The translations under genes and the position numbers were made by a program. The notes below the pieces were generated by a model, which ran no database searches, was not told the DNA's origin, and saw only the letters and a list, made by a program, of their open reading frames with translations. A DNA stretch of 64,000 bases from Candidatus Heimdallarchaeum endolithica (lineage in GTDB: Archaea > Asgardarchaeota > Heimdallarchaeia > Heimdallarchaeales > Heimdallarchaeaceae). The stretch lies in assembly GCA_021513715.1 (NCBI GenBank), contig CP084167.1:1-64000 (forward strand), read 5' to 3'. Below, piece by piece: positions 25,959 through 34,343 of this stretch (position 1 is the stretch's first letter; every line of letters begins with the position of its first letter).

Positions 25959-28388
25959 TTGATAAGTGATAAAGTAATTAATGTCAAAGATAATATCTAT
26001 GATATAACTGATGAAACTATCAGTATTCGTGAAGCAATTCTTAGTATTTATTCTAAATTTATGGGGCAATATTTTGACATAATTTTAGAAAAAGATGACA
26101 ATCAAATACACGTTTTGAAATCTACTGACAACATTATATTCGTTGAAGATTATCCTTGCCCTCTCTGTGACCAACAACACAAAGCTACAATTCACGAGGA
26201 TAGTAAGTTATTCATAAACTGCGAGAATACACGAATATACTATGTTGAAACAGATGAAGAACGAACTATAATCCCCAGATGTTTTGAATGTAATAAACGT
26301 TTAGGAAAAATTTCCTTTGAGGAATGGAAATCTGGCAATTATGAAAGATACTGTTCTGAGCATAATTCTAGTAGCACCGAAAAAATTTCTTGTGATAAGT
26401 GTGGTATGGAATATGAAACATCTGCTATTGACCTGATACCTGGTATAGCTCATTATTGTCCTAAATGTAACTTTGAGATACAGAAAGAAGAAATTAAACA
26501 AGCTGAAGAATTAGAGAAATTAGAATTAAAAAAGGAACATAATAACTCTCCACGTGGAGAGTTGACTCAATCTACTCAAACTCAAATAAAGTCTACACAA
26601 ACAACTATGGACCAATTTTGTACGATGCTAATTGACGTTAATAAACTAAAGGAAACAGAATTCCAATTCAGGGACTATTTAGATCAGCAACATTGTGCAT
26701 TTTTAGCTGAAAGCATGAAAAATCTTGGTAAAAATATTGAAGCAATCATTGTTCGTAAAATTAGAAACAGCCCTGACTATGAAATTATTAGCGGTCATCA
26801 TCGTGTTGCAGCTGCTAAACAAGCTCACATTAAATATGTTAAATGTGAAGTTATCGATGTAACGGATGCTGAAGCTATAGAAGTTTCACTTGTTTCCAAT
26901 TTCACTCGTAAAGAAATGGATGCTTTGGAAGAAGCTAGAGCAATTGCCAAGTATAAAGAGTTGCTGCAATATACTAATGCACAAATTGGACAAAAATTAG
27001 GTAAAAGTGAACAATGGGTTTCAGCTAGACTTGCTCTTTTAAATACTCCAAAAGAAGTACAACGTTTTCTTAGTGAAGGAAGTGTTTCAGTTGGACATGT
27101 TAAAGCTGTTTCTAGTTTAGATGAAAAAGAGCAGAAAAAACTGATTAAGAAAGCTGTTTCTAATGGTTTTTCAGTTCGTGAATTAGAAAAATTGGCTGCT
27201 GAAAAGAAAAAAGAGCAGGAAGAGAAAGAACGAAAAAAGAAAGCCTTTGAAGACTTTGAAAAATATATCCTGAATAATAAAGAAGATTTAATAAGTAAGA
27301 AAATAAGTTCAACGGAAATTTGGAATGAAAAAGAAGCAACGAACTATTATGACATTTACTGGTATGATTTAGTTACTGAGGCAAAACTTGATGATATTAT
27401 TGACCAATATGATATGTATGATAGAGATAGGGACCAAGTACTAAAAATATTGACCAATAATGGTTTTACTGTAGTTGATGGTCGAGCTCTTTATAATGCA
27501 AAAAGAGAGGAAGAACAAAAGATTGCACAAGAACAAAAGGCAAAAGAAATTGAAAAAAACCCTTGTCCTCATTGTGATGTAGCAGTTGAATTCCAGGATA
27601 AAAAAATATGTCCATTTGGAGAGTATAATAATTCTCCTGGTTGTGAACATTTTTCCTCTGATGTTTATCTTTGGGAAATATCTGAAAAAGTTCAAGATAT
27701 ATGTTATATTTGTAGGCAAAAAATTCAACCAGTGAAATTCCGGACACGTATTAATGATTATCCTACTGCTTATGTTTGTGCAAAGTGTTTCTATGAAAGT
27801 ATTAGTGATAAAACAATAGCTTTCCATTCTTGTGTTACTTGTAAAATTCGAGGAGCATGTGATATCCAATATAAACTCTATAAACTTGCTGAACAATCAG
27901 ATTTTGCTTTCAAAATGATTCTTGAAGAGTGCCAGTACTATATTGATGAAAAAGAGTCAGATTGGCTCAAATTCACGGCTGATACAACTGGTTACATTTT
28001 GATGGATCAATTGAGAAATAAACACAATTTTGACACATTAGCTGAACTAGTCGAGTATGTCAAGGAGAACAATATAGATCATAATATCATACTCGCGAAT
28101 CCTCAAGATGATGAAAACGATGAAACAGAAGAAAAATTGACAGAACTTAAAGACCGCATTGAACATCCTGAAAAATATCAAAAATATGAACTCACTGTTG
28201 ATGGTGAAGAAGGAAACAAACGCTACTTTCTCCTATCATTCAATGAAGATATTGAACTTGAGTTTGATGAAATAAAAGATATGGTTGAAGCTATAAAGGA
28301 CTTGAACATTAACCTTGAACAAATAGATGCAATAGATGATGAAGCAGTTGAAGTCTTTGAAAATATCAAGAATTACTTACAGGAGTAG
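25959..28388 (+). CDS. ParB-like partition or DNA-binding protein with several zinc motifs
   Basis: The 809-residue protein starts at TTG behind GGAGGGGG. The central part (about 225-400) is a ParB/Spo0J core: FQFRDYLDQQH, then ISGHHRVAAAKQA, which is the CTP-binding GHHR box, then a helix-turn-helix (NAQIGQKLGKSEQWVSARLA). Before it lie CPLC, CFEC and CDKC/CPKC pairs. After it lie a coiled coil, a helical part and CPHC, CYIC/CAKC and CVTC...C groups. The C-terminal 100 residues are acidic. Typical ParB proteins have about 300 residues, so this one is far longer. I see no ParA gene in the operon. It could centre the element's copies or act as a transcription factor. Confidence 0.7.
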   Translation: MISDKVINVKDNIYDITDETISIREAILSIYSKFMGQYFDIILEKDDNQIHVLKSTDNIIFVEDYPCPLCDQQHKATIHEDSKLFINCENTRIYYVETDEERTIIPRCFECNKRLGKISFEEWKSGNYERYCSEHNSSSTEKISCDKCGMEYETSAIDLIPGIAHYCPKCNFEIQKEEIKQAEELEKLELKKEHNNSPRGELTQSTQTQIKSTQTTMDQFCTMLIDVNKLKETEFQFRDYLDQQHCAFLAESMKNLGKNIEAIIVRKIRNSPDYEIISGHHRVAAAKQAHIKYVKCEVIDVTDAEAIEVSLVSNFTRKEMDALEEARAIAKYKELLQYTNAQIGQKLGKSEQWVSARLALLNTPKEVQRFLSEGSVSVGHVKAVSSLDEKEQKKLIKKAVSNGFSVRELEKLAAEKKKEQEEKERKKKAFEDFEKYILNNKEDLISKKISSTEIWNEKEATNYYDIYWYDLVTEAKLDDIIDQYDMYDRDRDQVLKILTNNGFTVVDGRALYNAKREEEQKIAQEQKAKEIEKNPCPHCDVAVEFQDKKICPFGEYNNSPGCEHFSSDVYLWEISEKVQDICYICRQKIQPVKFRTRINDYPTAYVCAKCFYESISDKTIAFHSCVTCKIRGACDIQYKLYKLAEQSDFAFKMILEECQYYIDEKESDWLKFTADTTGYILMDQLRNKHNFDTLAELVEYVKENNIDHNIILANPQDDENDETEEKLTELKDRIEHPEKYQKYELTVDGEEGNKRYFLLSFNEDIELEFDEIKDMVEAIKDLNINLEQIDAIDDEAVEVFENIKNYLQE

Positions 28389-28394
28389 AAGAAG

Positions 28395-28730
28395 ATGAAA
28401 GTGCTTAAATTTAGTCATCTCTATACAAAAATAGATGACCTTCAAAGTGGCCAAACAATCACTACTATTAGGCGAAGACTAAAAGGCATTCAAATCAATG
28501 ATTGTATATATGTCAAACTTAACAACAGATATCTCTGCATTGCTAAAATAGTTAAGATTGAAAAAAAGAAACTAAAGGACATTTCAACTGATCTTTTGAA
28601 GAAAGATACAGATAAGAAAACAAGACAAGAAGCTGTCCAATTACTCAATTCTTTCTATCGTAACAAAATCACTGAAGATGAAGAATTATTCATTTTCTAT
28701 CTTAAGAAGAAGGATGTGTTTATCATATGA
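28395..28730 (+). CDS. ASCH/PUA-like domain protein, probable
   Basis: The 111-residue product starts with MKVLKFSHLYTKIDDLQSGQ, then TTIRRRLKGIQINDCIYVKL and NNRYLCIAKIVKIEKK. Strands followed by a basic TIRRR-type patch resemble ASCH/PUA-like small RNA-binding domains. It has no membrane segment. It lies in the ParB-integrase operon. The family assignment is from pattern only. Confidence 0.5.
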   Translation: MKVLKFSHLYTKIDDLQSGQTITTIRRRLKGIQINDCIYVKLNNRYLCIAKIVKIEKKKLKDISTDLLKKDTDKKTRQEAVQLLNSFYRNKITEDEELFIFYLKKKDVFII

Positions 28731-28879
28731 GTACTGAGTCCAAAGAGAAAATTCGCGATCAGCATACACCTAAACAGCATCCTAAAGATGAAAGGTTAGA
28801 ACGAATAGAGAAGCTATTGGAGGAAATTAATGCTAAACTTAATTCTATTGTCGCAAAACCTAGGAGAGCTAAATTATGA
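28727..28879 (+). CDS. Short 50-residue protein between the ASCH-like and RHH genes
   Basis: The frame has ATGA overlaps at both ends, with the previous stop at 28730 and the next start at 28876. The product is a charged N terminus followed by an amphipathic helix (LERIEKLLEEINAKLNSIV) and a basic end. The overlaps and coherent frame argue that it is real even though short. It may assist the DNA-binding protein that follows. Confidence 0.5.
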   Translation: MSTESKEKIRDQHTPKQHPKDERLERIEKLLEEINAKLNSIVAKPRRAKL

Positions 28880-29382
28880 AGAGAAAGAAATCTGAACGGT
28901 TTTTTGCTCGGACCACTGTAGAATTCAAAACTGAAATTGATAATTTTCTTGCACAAAACCCTGAACATCGCACCTATAGTTCTTTAATTGAAGAAGCTTT
29001 GAAAAGGTATATATCCAATCCTGAAGATGTTTCAACTTCTCTTTCTATTGGCCTTTCAAATCAAGATAAACAAGATATTATCCAAGCGATAAACGAGTCA
29101 GAGGTAAAGATTCTGGAAGCTATTGATAGTCTTGTCTATAAGTTACAACACAAGGTTCGTCAGCAACAATCAGATAATGTTGTTGAAGAAATTCTTAATT
29201 ATTTAGATTTTAAGGAAGCTGTACATTGCCAAACTGATCATGAACTTGCTTCTTTATTCACTACTGATTATCATCGTGAATTTGTTTATGATGTTATTGC
29301 CTATTTAAGAGATGCAGGATATCTTAGATATGTACGTGATAGGATCATATGGAATAAAAAAAAGGTGTTAAATGATGAATGA
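28876..29382 (+). CDS. RHH plus winged-helix regulator upstream of the integrase
   Basis: The 168-residue protein has an N-terminal ribbon-helix-helix region (FFARTTVEFKTEIDNFLAQ, then YSSLIEEALKRYI) and a linker with a coiled coil. A C-terminal winged-helix-like segment follows (VHCQTDHELASLF and REFVYDVIAYLRDAGYLRYV). Two DNA-binding folds suggest a regulator or a recombination directionality factor for the integrase, with which it overlaps by eleven bases. It is the third RHH-type regulator on the element. Confidence 0.6.
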   Translation: MKRKKSERFFARTTVEFKTEIDNFLAQNPEHRTYSSLIEEALKRYISNPEDVSTSLSIGLSNQDKQDIIQAINESEVKILEAIDSLVYKLQHKVRQQQSDNVVEEILNYLDFKEAVHCQTDHELASLFTTDYHREFVYDVIAYLRDAGYLRYVRDRIIWNKKKVLNDE

Positions 29383-30277
29383 TCGAGATTTTAGAGTCAC
29401 TATTCCTTCAGCTCCAATATCTCCTAATATAGATAATTTTCTCAAAATCAAGATTTTACAAGTTAGGCCTATCACTTATCGAGGTTATTATAGGCGTCTC
29501 TTTAGATTTTACAAATATGCTCAAACAGATATTGTTACTGAAGCTATTCTTCAGGACTTTTTAACTTATATATCAAAAAAAGTGGGGAATAGTCAATATA
29601 ATCAATATTTGAATACATTAAAACAATATACTCGTTATCTTGCTGACAGAAGAATTATCGATTCTGCTGAATTTTTGAACAGTTATAAATCAAAGAAAAA
29701 GATTGTTAAACGTGAAAAGCATTATTATCCTGATCATGAGATAGAACAATTTCTAAATGAAGTTTTAACTCGAAAATTCCCACGTTGGCTATATTGGTTT
29801 ATTTGGTTAGGTTTCCAGTTTGGAATTAGGCCTAAGGAAATGAGCTTATTGGAAGTAACTGATATTAACTTAGAAAATTGGACAATAAATTTACGTTCTG
29901 AAATTACTAAAACTAAAGTTCAATCTCTGCTTCCAATTCCAACTATACTTCGACCAAAGATAAAACAACTTTTATCTTGGAGAAAACTTCAAAATACACA
30001 GTCAACAAGATTATTTGTCAACTCATGGGGTGATGCTATTACTGAAGGCAATCTTTCAAACCATAGAGCGGCTTTAAGAGCTATAGATGGGAAATTTACC
30101 TACTATGATATGCGTTATACAGCTGGCTGGAGATGTTATGAACGTTCAGGAGATATTTATTTAGCAGCCAGATTATTGCGTCATTCTGATATTAACCAAA
30201 CTAAGAAATATCTACAAATAGAAAAAGAAAAAGCCTTAGAACAAATGAGGAAAAAATTTGAGGAGGTTTACAAATAA
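29372..30277 (+). CDS. int: Tyrosine recombinase, integrase of the element
   Basis: The 301-residue protein has the two-domain plan: an N-terminal SAM-like domain (about 10-105) and a catalytic domain. Active-site residues are visible: Arg in GIRPKEM near 151, Lys in TKTK near 180, YDMRY near 247 in the place of the HxxR box, His in LLRHSD near 268 and the nucleophile Tyr in KKYLQI near 279. It breaks and rejoins DNA at the flanking 63-bp repeats. The gene ends 53 bp before the right repeat and is the last of the rightward operon, so integrase synthesis is linked to the switch region at 24073-24186. Confidence 0.9.
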   Translation: MMNDRDFRVTIPSAPISPNIDNFLKIKILQVRPITYRGYYRRLFRFYKYAQTDIVTEAILQDFLTYISKKVGNSQYNQYLNTLKQYTRYLADRRIIDSAEFLNSYKSKKKIVKREKHYYPDHEIEQFLNEVLTRKFPRWLYWFIWLGFQFGIRPKEMSLLEVTDINLENWTINLRSEITKTKVQSLLPIPTILRPKIKQLLSWRKLQNTQSTRLFVNSWGDAITEGNLSNHRAALRAIDGKFTYYDMRYTAGWRCYERSGDIYLAARLLRHSDINQTKKYLQIEKEKALEQMRKKFEEVYK

Positions 30278-30278
30278 T

Positions 30279-30310
30279 GTACGCCCAAACACTTTCTTTT
30301 GTACGCCAAA
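30279..30310. promoter_or_regulatory. Arm-type integrase-binding sites
   Basis: Two direct copies, GTACGCCCAAAC (30279-30290) and GTACGCCAAA (30301-30310), stand between the integrase stop and the right repeat. The first is identical, as reverse complement, to the left half of the core palindrome in both attachment repeats. Repeated sites beside a core usually bind the integrase's second domain. Confidence 0.6.
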
Positions 30311-30329
30311 AATATCCGACTACTCGTGC

Positions 30330-30392
30330 TAAACCGTATGTTTGGGCGTACAAATGTACGACCATCCCCATAAGAATTTTTCGATTATATTT
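30330..30392. repeat. Right attachment repeat (attR)
   Basis: This is the partner of the left repeat (1-63), with one change that breaks the right half of the core palindrome (GTACGACC here). An IS481-like element begins eight bases after it. The promoter-like end of the repeat (GATTATATTT) is kept. It marks the right boundary of the element. Confidence 0.85.
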
Positions 30393-30399
30393 CTTAGTG

Positions 30400-31413
30400 T
30401 GTTTACTCAATAGACTTGGGTTACACTTTTGGGTACTAGAGAAACATAGGGGTGATTCATAAATCTTTCTCCTGGGGTGAGGAAGTTAAGAGATTGGTGA
30501 GGACGACTAAAATTGTAGTAAGAGCGGTAGTAGGAGAGATCTGCGTTGCAGTATTTTAGACCTAATCTTTCCATCTCACGGATGATTGTCCCATGTAGTC
30601 TTTCTACTTTTCCACATGTTTCGGGGTGAAAAACTCTAGCTCTGATGTGTTTTATTCCTTCTGTTTGACACCAACGGGAGAAGGTACTTGTTCCTCCTCT
30701 AACGGAAGAGAAGAGTGCTCCATTGTCCGTGAGGATAGACTCGGGGTAACCGTACTCTTTTATTGCTTCCTCTAGTAGATTTATTATCTGCTCTTTTTTT
30801 GGTGCAAAAGGGTGGAATTTAGCTCCCAGACAGAATCGTGAGTGGTCGTCTATCAAGGTTATGAGATGGAGATGTTGTCCCTGTTCTTCTACCCAGAATG
30901 GTCCTTTCACATCTATTTGCCAGAGTTCGTTAGGTTTTTGACGTTCAAAACTCTTGTATCGAGGTCTCTTCCTCTTTTTTCTATTGACCCATAAAGGAAG
31001 ACCTAACTCTTTTATTACTTTCGTCACTGTCGTCTGAGAGAGTGCTTTTCCTTCTCTCTTCAACAAATAAGCTATCTTCTCCACATTCATTCCTTGTTTT
31101 ATTCTTAACTCCCTTATCCTCTCTTTTAACTCCTCATCTACTTTCCTGTGTATAGTTTTTGGTCTGGAAGATCTATCTTTCCACCAACCATTCTCCTTCA
31201 GGGTTCTCTCTGAACCTCTTCAACCACTTATACACAAACTTCCTACTCACCATATACTTGTGAGCTATCTCTTTTATCTTCTCTCCTTCCAAAGCTTTTT
31301 TAACTACAATTTTTCTTAGTTTCTCCAGGTTACGTTCGGTCTTATTCATATTTAATCACTTACCCACGTAACCCACTTCTATTTATTTGTTACCAATGTG
31401 AGTGGAGTATACA
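30400..31413 (-). mobile_element. IS481-like insertion sequence, copy A
   Basis: About 1014 bp, bounded by imperfect terminal repeats: TGTTTACTC at the left, GAGTATACA at the right, with a further TGGGTTACA / TGGTAACA match. A second copy lies at 45655-46689. I cannot see a convincing target duplication. It lies immediately outside the right attachment repeat and carries one broken transposase gene. Confidence 0.75.
30407..31349 (-). pseudogene. IS481-family transposase, frameshifted (copy A)
   Basis: Reading from ATG 31349, the N-terminal helix-turn-helix part (RNLEKLRKIVVKKALEG, VSRKFVYKWLKRF) ends early. A 4-bp tandem insertion (TGGT doubled near 31188-31195, compared with copy B) shifts the frame. 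The catalytic rve part resumes at 31090 and is intact: D in WQIDVKG, D in LTDNGALFSS and E in GKVERLHG, the DDE triad. The product could move the element only with a programmed frameshift, and the other copy shows no shift there. It is therefore best read as a decayed transposase. Confidence 0.75.
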
Positions 31414-31524
31414 AAGTTAAGATAATGGTGAAGCAGAGACAAAAAGAGGAAAGAAGATACTTTATGTAATGCCGAAAGTGTTTTAATGATATGGGTGTTC
31501 TTGTTATTAGAGTATGGTGTGAAA

Positions 31525-32100
31525 ATGCAAAAACAATCAATTCAGAGGAAGATTATTGAAACTAAGGGATCATATTACATTAACATTCCTAAACAAGTGG
31601 CCACCAACTTACAGTTGAAGAAGGGAGAGCAAGTTGCTATTTATCCAAACTCTAATGGGTTTTTGGTTGGACTATTAACGGTTTATTCAATTGGATATGA
31701 AAAAAGAACAATTGAAGAATTATTAAGCATTTTAAAACAGCATAAGATTACACAAGTAATTGATGTTAGAGAAAGAGCTTTTAGCCGTGTTCCTGCATAT
31801 AGGAAAGCAAAATTAGAAAAAGCTCTGCAGGATAGTGGGATTTTTTATTACAATCTTAACCAGTTAGGTGCCCCATCATCCTTACGAAAGGCTTTAAACA
31901 AGGGCATAAATTACAATGAATTTTTCCATAAATATAAAGAGCATCTAACTTTACATTATCAAGAATATGAGTTGTTAAAAAAAGTGATTAGTACTGCTCC
32001 AACTGTTTTATTATGTTATGAAAGAGATCCAGAATTTTGTCATAGAAGCGTTATAACAAGTGAGTTAAAAAGAGATGGTTATCATATTGTTCACTTGTAA
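31525..32100 (+). CDS. AbrB-domain and DUF488 fusion protein
   Basis: I start at ATG 31525; earlier in-frame starts add an unlikely N terminus. Residues about 1-50 form an AbrB/SpoVT swapped-hairpin DNA-binding domain (SYYINIPKQVATNLQLKKGE). Residues about 53-191 are a DUF488 domain with SIGYEKRTIEELLSIL, VIDVRERAFSRVPAYR, LGAPSSLRKAL and LCYERDPEFCHRSV. DUF488 proteins have a conserved Cys-His and Arg set that suggests a nucleotide- or base-handling enzyme. The fusion couples DNA recognition to it. It lies alone between the IS copy and a broken gene. Confidence 0.75.
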   Translation: MQKQSIQRKIIETKGSYYINIPKQVATNLQLKKGEQVAIYPNSNGFLVGLLTVYSIGYEKRTIEELLSILKQHKITQVIDVRERAFSRVPAYRKAKLEKALQDSGIFYYNLNQLGAPSSLRKALNKGINYNEFFHKYKEHLTLHYQEYELLKKVISTAPTVLLCYERDPEFCHRSVITSELKRDGYHIVHL

Positions 32101-32961
32101 TTAAAAGAACTCTGTTATCTTTCTATTTTTTCTTTTTGGTGGATAATATAAACTGATAATAATCCAATTATTGTAGCTACTTTCTGTTCCTATTATAAAA
32201 TGTAAATTTTTTTCAGTCATTTCCTTTATACATTTATATTTTACTGATTTGTGAGCTTTTTCTATCCCTTTACTTTTTTTTTCTTTTCTCCAAAGTTCCA
32301 AAATTTCCCAATCTTCTATCATCATTTTATGCCCTTTACATCGGTTGTCATTGCATTTAAAGACATACCTAAAAATAAAAGGTATATGTTCTACAGGTCT
32401 AACTTCAGCTTCATAGTCTCCAACTAGTGTTGTTTGTTTACCATTAATTAGTTCTTTTTCCCATTTTGAACCTCTTTCTTTAGGTTCTATAAGAAAATCG
32501 TCTACACTCTTTGGCTTTATGATTGCAATAGTTTTAACCTTATTTTTTCTCAAATTATCTATATCTTCAATCGATTTACTCTTTGTCGGTAGAACTAACT
32601 TGTTTCTTTTTTCCCATGAGGGGTCATTTTTTGTATCTGTAAGCGTTTGATCTATAATTTCAATTGATTCCATTTTAATCTTGAAACTATCTTTTCGAGA
32701 TAATTTCTCTTTAGCTGGGGCAATTTTTGCCTTTATACGAGTAAATTTTTTTAGTTCGCCATAATGTTTTTTATAATAATCTAAACTTACAGGATATATT
32801 CTTATCCACTTATACCTATTTTGCTCTTTTATCAAACCCGCTGTACATATTAGCGTTTCATACTTTTTACTTAAAATTGGTTATGTTTTAACGATTATGT
32901 ATATCTCTTTTTCAATATAAGGATCTTCCTTCTTTTTTACATCCATTTTAAGAAAATTCAT
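32101..32961 (-). pseudogene. Conserved hypothetical gene with an in-frame stop codon
   Basis: The frame from ATG 32961 gives MNFLKMDVKKKEDPYIEKEI and YIIVKT, then TAA at 32881-32883, then PILSKKYETLICTAGL and WIRIYPVSL. Bacterial and phage proteins of this family begin with a lysine-threonine-tyrosine-proline (KTYP) step before such a CTAG...WIRIYP region, so the TAA most simply stands for a TAT or TAC codon. The part after the stop could be started at TTG 32835 to give 244 residues, but then the conserved start is lost. The gene is probably inactivated by one base change. Confidence 0.7.
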
Positions 32962-33244
32962 ATTTATCTACGCAACCACTAATGTTTTTATTAAATGAAT
33001 TAGTTAATAATCTATTTTTTGTTACTTTTTATTCATAATTTGAATCCACTAGCTATTTAATAATTGTCCACAGAATCAATTAACTGTTTTCCAAATGGAT
33101 AAAGCTTTTTCTTACTTGATAATTGTTCATCACATGCAGTTTCAAAAAATAAAAAGTGTTAAATGAGATCTAATATGAACCAATTAAAAAATCTTTGAGA
33201 TTCATGTTTTAGTATAAGCAAAAATTTTTTTTGTTTTATCTGTT

Positions 33245-33730
33245 CTATCTTACTCCCATATTCCAAGCTAATCTTTTTGCTGTTACTCTTTCCCATTTGT
33301 TCAAAGCACTTTTTGCTGAAATGGTTTCTGTTAAGAACGTATGTGGGAAATCTTTTATGAATTTGATCAAATCTTCCTTACTTTCTACTTTTTCTAAAAG
33401 GGCAGGTGTGATAAAGAATGTTACTGAAAAACCTGGTTCTGGTTCCGACATTACTATCCCTGTTTCTTTAAATAGTGTTTTGCAAATTCTTTTTAACAAC
33501 ATATCATCGAATGGATCTTTTATTTCTATTATTAGCGATATTAGGCTAGAATTTTTTGTTTTTTCTATTAGCCCATTTTCTAAAAAATATTGTTTTAGTT
33601 CCATTTTTTGGCATTCTTTACAAACCACACATGGATAGTTTATTCCTTTCATTGGACAAATAAAGTTGGAAACATTAAATGCTTCTCTTATCTTTCTTTC
33701 ATCATCCCAAAACTCGCTCTGTGAAGACAT
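33245..33730 (-). CDS. Hypothetical protein with zinc-knuckle cysteines
   Basis: The 161-residue protein has CPMKGINYPCVVCKEC near residues 24-39, four cysteines in a knuckle-like cluster. The rest alternates strands and helices (NSSLISLIIEIKDPF, FSVTFFITPALLEKVESKE). No membrane segment is present. Neighbours are a pseudogene and a helical hypothetical gene on the same strand. The upstream side holds short AT-rich sequence without a clear promoter. No family is recognised. Confidence 0.5.
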   Translation of the reverse strand: MSSQSEFWDDERKIREAFNVSNFICPMKGINYPCVVCKECQKMELKQYFLENGLIEKTKNSSLISLIIEIKDPFDDMLLKRICKTLFKETGIVMSEPEPGFSVTFFITPALLEKVESKEDLIKFIKDFPHTFLTETISAKSALNKWERVTAKRLAWNMGVR

Positions 33731-33786
33731 TTGCTACTCCTTTATTTTTTTTTACTATATTAAAGATTTATTGATAACTAAAGAAA

Positions 33787-34233
33787 TTAAACATAAAAGA
33801 TTTTTTCACTTTGTTTTATTAATTTCTTATCTCTTCTTATCCAAGTAGGATAGGAAAAAGCTTTCATATTTTTAGAAATAGTCTCCTTTAATTCCCACAA
33901 ATAACGAAAGCTCTCTTCTATATTTTCATCAAAAGATTCTAAAAACTTTTTTGAGGATTTTTTGAACTTCTTTAATCTCTCTGTTGCCTTAACAGGATTA
34001 GCTGTTCCTCTTGTCTTTTTAAATTCTCCTTGCCATTCATAGAATTCTTTAAGATTGTAGTGATATTTCATTTCAACTATGATTAATTCTAAATCTGCAC
34101 GAATATTCCATAAAGCTTCTCTATTCTCGCTTGGAGGGATATCTTCTTTATTCAATGAAGAACGAACACGGGAGTATTTGTTAAGTATCTTCTTTATTCT
34201 TTTTTTTAGATCTTCTTTGTTCACTTGAAGCAT
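33787..34233 (-). CDS. Hypothetical helical protein
   Basis: The 148-residue protein is strongly helical and basic (LKKRIKKILNKYSRVRSSL; LKKFKKSSKKFLESFDEN). It carries aromatic residues that may pack a small helical bundle. No catalytic motif is visible. It is transcribed from the divergent spacer shared with the cysteine-desulfurase-like gene. The function is unknown. Confidence 0.5.
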   Translation of the reverse strand: MLQVNKEDLKKRIKKILNKYSRVRSSLNKEDIPPSENREALWNIRADLELIIVEMKYHYNLKEFYEWQGEFKKTRGTANPVKATERLKKFKKSSKKFLESFDENIEESFRYLWELKETISKNMKAFSYPTWIRRDKKLIKQSEKIFYV

Positions 34234-34317
34234 TAAGGAAGAAATGAATAGCCTTGTTTAAAAGTATTCCTTTTTTCTTAATTTAGCATTTGAAACAGAA
34301 TAGGTCTAGAAACACTA

Positions 34318-34326
34318 TTAAATACT
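34318..34326 (+). promoter_or_regulatory. TATA box of the cysteine-desulfurase-like gene
   Basis: TTAAATACT lies 18-26 bases before the ATG at 34344, close to the archaeal TATA-to-start distance. This predicts a leaderless or very short-leader mRNA. It supports the ATG 34344 start. Confidence 0.45.
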
Positions 34327-34343
34327 TGAATTTAGGAAAACAC

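Larger units (their letters stand above)
1..30392. mobile_element. Integrated virus-like or plasmid-like element, about 30.3 kb
   Basis: The stretch is bounded by direct repeats of 63 bp (1-63 and 30330-30392) with one mismatch, and the tyrosine recombinase gene ends 53 bp before the right repeat. This is the usual layout of a site-specifically integrated element. Content between the repeats differs from the chromosome on the right: a surface-protein operon, a P-loop ATPase, restriction-modification-like genes, ribbon-helix-helix regulators, ParB-like and integrase genes. No capsid protein, replicative polymerase or conjugative relaxase is recognisable, so virus versus plasmid is undecided. 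The left flank lies outside the window, so the empty site cannot be reconstructed here. Integrative viral elements are known from Heimdallarchaeum genomes; whether this is one of them was not tested. Confidence 0.85.

Noticed and set aside
1..30392. Conjugative element or Borg-like element
   Set aside because: There is no VirB4/VirD4-like pair, relaxase or long inverted terminal repeats, and the tandem repeats are confined to genes.
30277..30462. A 61-residue frame across attR
   Set aside because: It consists mainly of the arm and core repeats; the product is an artefact of the att sequence.
32881..32883. Pyrrolysine or selenocysteine recoding at the in-frame stop
   Set aside because: The stop is TAA; pyrrolysine uses TAG and selenocysteine uses TGA.
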